Assembly (NCBI RefSeq): GCF_015831355.1 | Contig: NZ_JADWYR010000001.1 | Span: forward strand, 1,798,001 to 1,862,000 | From: Panacibacter microcysteis | GTDB taxonomy: Bacteria; Bacteroidota; Bacteroidia; Chitinophagales; Chitinophagaceae | DNA: 64,000 nt | Reading direction: 5' to 3' | Shown: piece after piece, positions 53,052 through 61,175 of the stretch | How positions within the stretch are numbered: the first letter of the stretch is position 1 | How the letters are laid out: each line of letters begins with the position of its first letter | The notes under the pieces: generated by a model | The model's input: the letters and a program-made list of their open reading frames with translations, nothing else | Databases searched by the model: none | What the model was told of the DNA's origin: nothing | Program-made: the position numbers and the translations under genes

Positions 53052-54023
53052 TCAGGCAGCTTTGGCCGCTACGCCGTTTTTAGCTGCCGGAGCTTTCTGC
53101 TCATTCCGTTGCCTGGCAATATTGATAAGCACCACGCTCGCAAGAATAATAGCAAGACCTGCCACCTGTATCATACTCATTTTTTCACCCGCCAGCAATA
53201 CACCCAACAGCACCGCCACAACCGGGTTTACATAAGCATAGGTACTAACCTGTGTTGCTGGTCTTACCTGTAAAAGCCAAACATAGGCGCTATAGCCAGC
53301 CAGCGACCCCATGATAACAAGGTAGATCATAGACCACCATGCCACGTCACTAACCGATGCTACGGTAAAACTGCTCCATTCCCCGGCAATAAAGCTGAAA
53401 AGAAAAAAGGCAAGGCCAGCCGCAAGCATTTGCCAGGTGGTATTAACCAATGCTGTGCCACTGCCTTTGTATTTGGAATACAACGAACCGCCGGCCCAGC
53501 TTATGCAGCCCGCCACCAGCACCAGCAAACCTGTAACCTGTGCAAGACTACCCGTTGATGAAAAAGCTTCCGATACACCCTCGCTAAACAGCAGCACAAC
53601 ACCAACAAAGCCCACGGCCAAACCTGTTATTATGTAACCGCTGCCGAAGTTTTCTTTCCATTTCGGTTTATCAAGTATTACAAACCACAATGCTGATGAA
53701 GAAACAAGTACCGCAACCAGCGAACTGGGCAATTTTCTTTCAGCCCATATTACTGCCCCGCTGCCTATAAATAACAACAGGCAACCCGCTATGGAAGCAA
53801 CCATTACCTGTTTAGCGTTCCACAATTTTTCACCTTTTGCAATACACCATGCCATCATAATAACACCAGCCGCAATAAAGCGCATGGCGCCCATTATAAA
53901 CGGGGGAATGTCGTGCACTGCTTTTTGAATAAAGAAATATGTGGAACCCCATACCAGGTAAACCGTGGCAAAGGCTACGATAACCATAAATGTAGATGCT
54001 TGCTGTGTGTGGGTAGTGTTCAT
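53052..54023 (-). CDS. EamA/DMT-superfamily transporter
   Basis: 323 aa from the ATG at 54023; a TTG four codons earlier is the only longer start. Ten membrane helices in two EamA halves: the first begins FATVYLVWGSTYFFIQKAVHDIPPFIMGAMRFIAAGVIMMAW, the second LLVLVAGCISWAGGSLYSKY, and YAYVNPVVAVLLGVLLAGEKMSMIQVAGLAIILASVVLIN at the end. It exports or imports small metabolites; the substrate is unknown. The gene stands alone on the minus strand. Confidence 0.9.
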   Translation of the reverse strand: MNTTHTQQASTFMVIVAFATVYLVWGSTYFFIQKAVHDIPPFIMGAMRFIAAGVIMMAWCIAKGEKLWNAKQVMVASIAGCLLLFIGSGAVIWAERKLPSSLVAVLVSSSALWFVILDKPKWKENFGSGYIITGLAVGFVGVVLLFSEGVSEAFSSTGSLAQVTGLLVLVAGCISWAGGSLYSKYKGSGTALVNTTWQMLAAGLAFFLFSFIAGEWSSFTVASVSDVAWWSMIYLVIMGSLAGYSAYVWLLQVRPATQVSTYAYVNPVVAVLLGVLLAGEKMSMIQVAGLAIILASVVLINIARQRNEQKAPAAKNGVAAKAA

Positions 54024-54208
54024 AACCGGTGGCAATTTTGGTCAGCGCTCAAAGCGTTAATATAAAGAAAATTTCCGTTACACTTTTTCAGCGTGCAGGC
54101 TGATAGGTAAATTTCGCAGAGGTATGCCTGCTATTTGTAAAGCGGTAAATCTTGAAGCAATGAACAAGAAGCATGATTTTTTGCAGGTGTGCAGATTTTT
54201 TTTGTACA

Positions 54209-54253
54209 GGCTGCATTACTACTATCATCTTTGGTTGTGTCACTCACTTGTAC
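54209..54253 (-). repeat. interspersed element, family B, copy B7
   Basis: Minus-strand core GTACAAGTGAGTGACACAAC, then CAAAGATGATAGTAGTAATG and CAGCC. The tail after the core is nearly the same as in B2. Confidence 0.75.
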
Positions 54254-54367
54254 GGCAACAAGTAATGCAGCATTGTGTAACACGCGGTGTTTTTTACACG
54301 CATCATGCTGGTGTTGCATAAGCGAAACGATATCGTTGCTGTACCCGATGCGGGCTTGCTAAAACAC

Positions 54368-54427
54368 AACGCTGCAGTCGCCATACAAACGGAACGCACA
54401 AGTGAGTGACACAACAGGTGATGCCAT
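54368..54427 (+). repeat. interspersed element, family B, copy B8
   Basis: Matches B5 and B6 at most positions: CGCTGCAGTCGCCATA, GGAACGCACAAGTGAGTGAC, ACAACAGGTGATGCCA. It is inverted relative to B7. Confidence 0.8.
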
Positions 54428-54696
54428 GAAAAACAATAGCTGGCTACAAAATTTACATGCCACCTTTTTAAAACCTGCACCAAATATAAAAGCCTGAACA
54501 CGCCATGCTTTACAACAAGAATTTGAGTATAACTGTATAGCCTTGCCTGTTCTTATAATCGCTATATAATGCATTATAAAAAATTTTAATTTGAATAGTT
54601 GCGCCAAATTCATTTTTTTGTATCGTCAACCATACATTTTTCTGAGCTAACCGCTAACACCACATTACATAAACTTTTAAGGTCTAAGCCCTATTT

Positions 54697-56142
54697 ATGC
54701 GATATGCTATTGCCTTGCTGTGTATTGCCATATGCACAAGCGTTTATTGTCAAAACTCAACTGTAAGCCTGGAAGATTCTTCGGGTGTATTGAAATTTCC
54801 GGAAACGTGTTTAAATCAAATCAGCCGGAAGTATGCTGCACTTAATAGGCAGGTGCAGCTACACAACAACAAGGTGCTTGTGCGCATGATGGAGCAAGAA
54901 GCGAGGCTAAGGAAAAAAGTAATGCAAAGTGATAGTATAACTGCAGTAAGACTTTTTGATGGTGTAGCCGGGCGGTACGGAGCGCTGCAAAAACAGGGGG
55001 CAACACATAGTGGCGCGGCAGCAAATTTAGCAGAATATATTCCCGGGCTTGACAGCGTGAAAACAACGCTTTCATTTCTGCTACAGCAAGGATCATTGCC
55101 TGAATTATCCGTAAAAAATGCAGGGCAGTTAGCTGGTACAATGAGTGTTGCAAACGAACTGGAAACTAACCTTGACCGGGCATGCGATATACAGTCTTTC
55201 GTAACTGCGCGTGAAGCGCAGCTAAAGGCTGCTCTTTCGAATACCATGTTTGCAAAAGAACTGCAACGTTTAAATAAAGAAGTATTCTACTACCGGCAAA
55301 GGGTTATGGAATACAAAGCTATTTTGAATGACAGAAAAAAGCTGGAAGCTAAATTACTGGCTACAGTTGAGCAACTGCCTGCGTTTAAGCAGTTTATGAG
55401 CAGACATGGTTTCCTGGCCCGGCTTTTTCCGGCAAATGCCGATTTTGGAACGGCTGCCGGCCTGGTTGGTTTGCAAACAAGAACAGGTTTGCAAACATTG
55501 ATCGGTCAACGTTTACCCGCAACACCCGCAAATGTCATTTCTCCTGCGCAATATGTTCAACAACAGGTTCAACAAACACAGGCTGACCTGGCGCTTTTAA
55601 AAGAAAAACTAAAAGGTTATGAATACGTAAGCAGTGACATGACTATACCTGATTTTAAACCCAATGAACAGCATACAAAAAAACTCCTGCAGCGGGTGGA
55701 ATACGGAATCAATATTCAAAGCGAACGCAGCCGCGGTCCTCTGCCATCTACAAGTGATATAGCCATTCATGCCGGGTATAAATTAAATGACCGAAGCAGT
55801 TTTGGCGTAGGCATGAGCTATAAACTTGGCTGGGGTACCGGATGGAACAACATACGTTTTAGTCATCAGGGTATAGGACTCAGGAGTTATGTTGATATAA
55901 AAGCGAAAGGAAGCATTTGGATAAGCGCAGGCTATGAGTATAATTATGTAAGTGAATTCAAAGAACTGAGTGATATCAAAAACATTGATGTGTGGGAACG
56001 CAGTGGTTTAATTGGTATAACGAAAAAGTATGCAATAGGCAAGAAGAAGGAAGGGAAAATACAAGTACTGTATGACCTGCTTGCGACAAAGCAAATACCA
56101 CAAGCTTCACCAATTAAATTCCGTATCGGGTACAACCTTTAA
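54697..56142 (+). CDS. outer-membrane protein with coiled-coil domain, RHS-associated
   Basis: 481 aa, not recognised by name. Signal peptide MRYAIALLCIAICTSVYCQ. Residues about 25-330 are helical and charged with long coiled-coil-like stretches (QISRKYAALNRQVQLHNNKVLVRMMEQEARLRKK; QYVQQQVQQTQADLALLKEKLKGYEYV). Residues about 340-481 alternate as beta strands (SDIAIHAGYKLNDRSSFGVGMSYKLGWG ... IWISAGYEYNYVSEF ... IKFRIGYNL), as in an outer-membrane beta-barrel. It starts a cassette with RHS-type proteins and is 17 bp from the next gene, so it probably anchors or exports them (inference). Confidence 0.6.
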   Translation: MRYAIALLCIAICTSVYCQNSTVSLEDSSGVLKFPETCLNQISRKYAALNRQVQLHNNKVLVRMMEQEARLRKKVMQSDSITAVRLFDGVAGRYGALQKQGATHSGAAANLAEYIPGLDSVKTTLSFLLQQGSLPELSVKNAGQLAGTMSVANELETNLDRACDIQSFVTAREAQLKAALSNTMFAKELQRLNKEVFYYRQRVMEYKAILNDRKKLEAKLLATVEQLPAFKQFMSRHGFLARLFPANADFGTAAGLVGLQTRTGLQTLIGQRLPATPANVISPAQYVQQQVQQTQADLALLKEKLKGYEYVSSDMTIPDFKPNEQHTKKLLQRVEYGINIQSERSRGPLPSTSDIAIHAGYKLNDRSSFGVGMSYKLGWGTGWNNIRFSHQGIGLRSYVDIKAKGSIWISAGYEYNYVSEFKELSDIKNIDVWERSGLIGITKKYAIGKKKEGKIQVLYDLLATKQIPQASPIKFRIGYNL

Positions 56143-56159
56143 AGAATAGACAACGTCAT

Positions 56160-59100
56160 ATGAACCTTAAACAATCAATCCTTGGCTTTACTGGTCTATT
56201 GCTAATTGCAGCAGCGCTTAATGCCCAAACTGCAACCACGGCCTACCAACCCAAGATCATCCCACCATCGCCCAATGCAGCAAGTATTGCAAAATTCGTT
56301 GATGTTCCGGTAAGCCCGTATACAGGTACGGCAGATGTAAGCATACCATTTTACACGGTAAAAACAAAATCCATTTCTGTGCCCGTATCCATCAGCTATC
56401 ATACGGGAGGCATCAGACTTGCAGAAGAAGCAGGTCTTGTGGGCCTTGGATGGGCATTAAGCACTGGCGGACAGATCAGCAGGACAATTAATGACAAGGA
56501 TGATTTTGAAGGCAATTATTTCAATGGCAGCCTTCCTGTAGATTTTCCTGAACCAAAAGGCAGGTTATCTCCACATAATTTCGCTTATGAAACAAGCAGC
56601 ACTCCATGGCTATACACATTCAGGTGTAACTATCGTGTTTACACGCCCACGGGCAGTGTGAGCTATTTTCCGACTATGCCATATTTCAATTCTTATGATA
56701 AAGAACCCGATCTCTATAACTTCAGTTTTCCGGGTGGTGGTGGCAAATTCATCATTGGTCGTGACGGAAAAATCATTCTTCAAAAGCAGGAGAATTTTAA
56801 GATTGAATATGGAACCAATGGTGATTATTTCGTGATAACAGATGACCATGGGAATAAGTTCTATTTTAATGATAAAGAATATTTACAGGAAGCCACTGGC
56901 TCAGCACCACCGAAAATAAGTTCATGGCAACTATCAAAAATTATAACGCCTCAAAAAGATAGTATTGAATACAATTACATTGATAATAACAGCTCATGGA
57001 CATTTGTAAAAGGGAATACACATGAAACACTCAGAAAGGGAGTGGGCGGTATGGAAGATCCAATCTATAGTAACGACGTGGGCACATTTTATCTTAATAA
57101 AACGCTGCAGAACATTGATTGGGAGAATGGGCAGGTGCAATTTGAATATGAGACCCGTGATGATTTGCAGGACGGCCGGAAATTATCATGCTTAAAGGTT
57201 TTTGCCAAAGATCAATCAGGTCTGCATTATCAGAAGGAGCACAAACTTTACTATAGTTATTTCAATCCTGTTGTGGGTGGTAATGCATTTGAATTTTTAC
57301 GTCTTAGGCTTGACAGTGTAAAGGAGATCTCCGGAAATATTAAATTAACTCCCTATGTATTCAACTACAATATGCCTACTACCCAAACTTCACTTATGGG
57401 TAAGCATTATTCAAGCGTTGATCATTGGGGTTATTTTAACGGCGTTGCAAATGCAATTTCCACCAGCTCTGGATTAGATTTTCAAAAAGGTTTTACACCA
57501 GAATTTAGAGGGATAGCATTTATCAACAATGTTTCCGTTTACCTGGATTTGCCTGGAGCTAACAGGGAACCCAATAGCGGTTTTATGACAGCGTTTTCTC
57601 TGCAAAAGGTGCAATATCCAACCGGTGGCAGTACGGAGTTTGCTTACGAACCAAATTACTACGATTACGACAGTTCTAAAGGAGGGCCTGATGGAAAAGA
57701 TTTTGAGTACACGAAGACGGTAACAAAGGCCGTGGACATCGTAGTAAATAACAACGGAACTTACACAGGGACTGTAGACTTTTCCGATATATATTTAACT
57801 TCTTATACAAACACAAATGCTAACCTGACGGTATCCTTCAGAGCATCAAGCAGTGAACGGCTAAATTACTACCACAACAATTTGAGTTTTGGCAAAATTC
57901 AATTTACGTTTAATGGTAACACAACAGATATTGTAACAAGCGGGCTTCAGTGTAGCGGAACGATGACAGGCAATAACTGTTCGGGTATGGTATACTCTAA
58001 ATCATCCGATCTAATCATATCATCACCCACAACTTACTCCTGGACTGGTTATATAGATCCGTCGATAGTGATTGCAAATGGCAGTAATCCCGGATTTATG
58101 GAAATTAAAGCGACTATTACTTATCAAACACCCGTGCATCGTACTACTACCATGATGATGGCCGGTGGTCTTAGAGTGCAGTCTATCACTGACTACACTG
58201 CAACCGGAGCAATAGCCAAGAAAAAAGTATATAATTACGGTTACAAAGAAGATAGAAATTCCGATGGAACGCAGGAGTCTTATTCGTATGGCAAATTAAT
58301 GGGCTACGTTTCTTATGCAAGAAACGAAGTACTTGAAACCTCTCCAAGCCCAGGAAATTATACTTACAAAATATCTTTATCCAGGTATTCAAGCAGCATA
58401 TCTAACATCACCAGTTTCTCTTCTGGAAACATCGTGGGATATAGCCACGTTGAAGAACGTACTATTGATCCAAGTAATGACGATGATAATGGTAAAATAG
58501 TTTACACATTTTATAATACCTCAGATACTTCATTTAATTATGCAGGCAGCAGGCTGCCGGGAACAAATAATCTTCCGAGTAATCTAAATGGACTTACAAA
58601 ATCAAAAACCATTTTTAAGGTTTTAGGTAGAGGTTATAATGAATTGTCAAGCACAAAGTACTATTACAGTACGGCAAATAGAATCATTTATAATTGCGCA
58701 AAATTTACACATTACGTTAATGCCACGGCATATAACAATAATATAGGCGGAATTGAACCCTGTCATACGGACGTAAACGGTAACCCTATACCATCTCTAG
58801 ATGCGTGCGATTGTCCAAATGACCTGGATTCAGCAACATGGCAATTAATGGCTTGCTTTTACCCGGCAATCAGTTCTGAAAGAGTATTACTGGACTCTAC
58901 AGTGGAAAAGGTATATGACCAGCAGGTTTCTTCTAAAGCTGCTACTACGCGAACCTATCACTACTATGATAATAACAAGCATTACCAGCTTACCAGGAGC
59001 AAAATGTGGGACAGCAAATCAAACACGCTGGTTAGCAGCCTTAAATACCCGCAGGATTATATTACCAGTGGCATTTATACCGGTAATGCTATTCTCGACA

Positions 59101-60521
59101 GCATGATTGGTCGCAATATGATTGGCGAAGTAATTGAGAAAAGGGACAGTATTTATTATGCAGGCTCCTCTACAGGCTACGTTAAAGGTGCACAGTTAAG
59201 CAAATACAGGTTTCTTACAGCAAATGTATTGGGGCTGGATAAACAATACCAGTTATCAATCTCATCACCCATTACAAATTTCCAGCCCTTCGCTGTAAGT
59301 GGCAGTTCAACCAGCCAGGATAGCAGATACAGGCAAATGATCAGTTTTGATGGTTATGATAATGATTACAACATTTTACAATTCACTGTACCAAATCAAC
59401 CTACAGGCTCATTTATTTATGATTACAATGGACAATACCCTGTAGCCCAGATAGTCAATGCAACGAGTGACCAGGTCGCGTACACATCGTTTGAGTCAGA
59501 CGGAAAAGGAAACTGGAATAATTATACAGGCGTAATTACAAATGCTACCGCTTCATCCCCACCTCCGACAGGCAATAAGTATTATAATCTCACAGCTGCT
59601 GCAATTTTATCTAAAGGCGTGACCAGCGGCAAAACTTATATTCTTTCGTACTGGAGTAAGAACGGCTTGTACACAATCACCGGTGGAGGAACTCCCGTTA
59701 ATGCTACCGGTAAAACATTAAATGGATGGACATATTACGAACAAAAATTTACAGCGGCCGGTTCGTCAATCACACTCTCCGGAACAGGGGCAATAGATGA
59801 AGTGCGTCTATATCCTTTTGATGCGCAAATGACTACTTACACTTATGATGCCTTCGGTAATACAAAAGCAGTTTGCGATATTAATAACAGGCCCACTTAC
59901 TATGAGTATGATGCATTTCAAAGACTGCGTGTTATAAGAGACCAGGACAGGAATGTTATAAAAAAGATATGTTATAATTATGCAGGTCAGCCATCCGCTT
60001 GCGAAGGAAAGACATTTACAAATACTGCACAATCGCAAAATTTCCGGCGATCAAACTGTAGCCCTTCTTACTACAATGGCAGTACGGTCGTGTATACTGT
60101 GCCGGCTAATACATATTTTTCTGAAATCAGTGCTGAGGATGCCAATCAGCAAGCTTTGGATGATATAAGCGCCAATGGACAAAATTATGCGAATACAAAC
60201 GGGACATGTGCTGCGCCTGCAATGATTAGCCTAAAGTATGTAAATCCAGGCTCTACGTCTATGACTGCCAAATTTAAACATGTGCCTTCAGGCGTCACCT
60301 ATACATTCACCCTAAGTCCAGCGGTGACCTTACAAACAACGGTTGGACAAATCATGGAGGGGGGACCTTATGACGTCACAATTACACCTAACAGCGGTCT
60401 GTACTCATATAATTTCCAGGTATATAGCTATATGCAAATGAATACAGGCAGCTTCAATTATTTGAACATGCCTTCAATCTGTGTTACCTGCGCAACGGTT
60501 TCGATAACCAATCAACATTAA
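56160..60521 (+). CDS. large secreted RHS-type protein with DUF5977-like C-terminus
   Basis: 1453 aa. Signal peptide MNLKQSILGFTGLLLIAAALNAQ. The N-terminal region (VPVSPYTGTADVSIPFYTVKTKSISVPVSISYHTGGIRLAEEAGLVGLGWALSTGG) is the SpvB/TcdB-like start seen in Bacteroidota RHS proteins. YD/RHS-type repeats lie near the C-terminus (YTYDAFGNTKAVCDINNRPTYYEYDAFQRLRVIRDQDRN, about residues 1222-1260). A DUF5977-like unit follows (VYTVPANTYFSEISAEDANQQALDDISANGQNYANTNGTC, about residues 1310-1350), then a beta domain. No classic RHS core motif DHLGNVR is present, so it may act as a partner of the next RHS protein. Confidence 0.8.
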   Translation: MNLKQSILGFTGLLLIAAALNAQTATTAYQPKIIPPSPNAASIAKFVDVPVSPYTGTADVSIPFYTVKTKSISVPVSISYHTGGIRLAEEAGLVGLGWALSTGGQISRTINDKDDFEGNYFNGSLPVDFPEPKGRLSPHNFAYETSSTPWLYTFRCNYRVYTPTGSVSYFPTMPYFNSYDKEPDLYNFSFPGGGGKFIIGRDGKIILQKQENFKIEYGTNGDYFVITDDHGNKFYFNDKEYLQEATGSAPPKISSWQLSKIITPQKDSIEYNYIDNNSSWTFVKGNTHETLRKGVGGMEDPIYSNDVGTFYLNKTLQNIDWENGQVQFEYETRDDLQDGRKLSCLKVFAKDQSGLHYQKEHKLYYSYFNPVVGGNAFEFLRLRLDSVKEISGNIKLTPYVFNYNMPTTQTSLMGKHYSSVDHWGYFNGVANAISTSSGLDFQKGFTPEFRGIAFINNVSVYLDLPGANREPNSGFMTAFSLQKVQYPTGGSTEFAYEPNYYDYDSSKGGPDGKDFEYTKTVTKAVDIVVNNNGTYTGTVDFSDIYLTSYTNTNANLTVSFRASSSERLNYYHNNLSFGKIQFTFNGNTTDIVTSGLQCSGTMTGNNCSGMVYSKSSDLIISSPTTYSWTGYIDPSIVIANGSNPGFMEIKATITYQTPVHRTTTMMMAGGLRVQSITDYTATGAIAKKKVYNYGYKEDRNSDGTQESYSYGKLMGYVSYARNEVLETSPSPGNYTYKISLSRYSSSISNITSFSSGNIVGYSHVEERTIDPSNDDDNGKIVYTFYNTSDTSFNYAGSRLPGTNNLPSNLNGLTKSKTIFKVLGRGYNELSSTKYYYSTANRIIYNCAKFTHYVNATAYNNNIGGIEPCHTDVNGNPIPSLDACDCPNDLDSATWQLMACFYPAISSERVLLDSTVEKVYDQQVSSKAATTRTYHYYDNNKHYQLTRSKMWDSKSNTLVSSLKYPQDYITSGIYTGNAILDSMIGRNMIGEVIEKRDSIYYAGSSTGYVKGAQLSKYRFLTANVLGLDKQYQLSISSPITNFQPFAVSGSSTSQDSRYRQMISFDGYDNDYNILQFTVPNQPTGSFIYDYNGQYPVAQIVNATSDQVAYTSFESDGKGNWNNYTGVITNATASSPPPTGNKYYNLTAAAILSKGVTSGKTYILSYWSKNGLYTITGGGTPVNATGKTLNGWTYYEQKFTAAGSSITLSGTGAIDEVRLYPFDAQMTTYTYDAFGNTKAVCDINNRPTYYEYDAFQRLRVIRDQDRNVIKKICYNYAGQPSACEGKTFTNTAQSQNFRRSNCSPSYYNGSTVVYTVPANTYFSEISAEDANQQALDDISANGQNYANTNGTCAAPAMISLKYVNPGSTSMTAKFKHVPSGVTYTFTLSPAVTLQTTVGQIMEGGPYDVTITPNSGLYSYNFQVYSYMQMNTGSFNYLNMPSICVTCATVSITNQH

Positions 60522-60526
60522 ACTTT

Positions 60527-61084
60527 ATGAATGCTATTTATTTAATAATTGCACTCAACATTTTTTCCTTTAATCAATACGATACACCACACCTTTACGA
60601 GCTTGATTTCGAAAGTGTAGACGGAAGTATTATTAATATGGCTGCTTATCGAAATAAACACCTGATAATATTAGAATTTAATGCCCTGAACCCGGACAAG
60701 AATCAATTGTCAGCACTTGATTCAATATACCAGGCAGATACAGCCGGCACAGTTATAATTGGTATACCTGCGTTGGATTTCGACAGTTCAATTGTAAGCG
60801 AATCAATGCTTAGGTCTGCTTTAAGAGACTCTCTCCATCTGACTTTTCCGATAAGCAGTCCTGCTTATACAAAAGCTCGGGCTAACGCAGAACAGCATGT
60901 ATTAATGCAATGGGTAACGAAAGCCACGCATAATGGCCATACGGACAATGTAATAACAGACGATGGTCAATTCTTTCTTATCTCTACAACAGGTTTATTG
61001 TATGCTAGTCTGAGTAAACCATTTACGTATGATACGACATTGCTGAATCTGCTAATCAGCAATGAGCCTGTCAATACACAATGA
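60527..61084 (+). CDS. peroxiredoxin/GPx-like protein without catalytic cysteine
   Basis: 185 aa. N-terminal hydrophobic stretch MNAIYLIIALNIFSF may be a signal peptide or anchor. The mature text LYELDFESVDGSIINMAAYRNKHLIILEFNALN follows the thioredoxin-fold start of glutathione peroxidases, and HVLMQWVTKATHNGHTDNVITDDGQFFLISTTGLLYASLSKPF follows their C-terminal part. There is no cysteine at the usual active-site position (the text there is EFNALNPDKNQ), so enzyme activity is unlikely. It lies 5 bp after the RHS-type gene. Function unknown; the family match is my reading and moderate. Confidence 0.5.
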   Translation: MNAIYLIIALNIFSFNQYDTPHLYELDFESVDGSIINMAAYRNKHLIILEFNALNPDKNQLSALDSIYQADTAGTVIIGIPALDFDSSIVSESMLRSALRDSLHLTFPISSPAYTKARANAEQHVLMQWVTKATHNGHTDNVITDDGQFFLISTTGLLYASLSKPFTYDTTLLNLLISNEPVNTQ

Positions 61085-61175
61085 TTTTCCAAACATTTAG
61101 CGGGATGCTTCACACATCAATTCCCGCAAGCCGGGATGCAAATTTTTAAGAATACCCTGAAAAAATACCCAAGAA

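Larger units (their letters stand above)
54024..54696. other. gene-free spacer before the RHS-type cassette
   Basis: 673 bp with B7 and B8, which face each other 114 bp apart, and an A/T-rich right end. Open frames in it run through the repeats. Confidence 0.55.
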
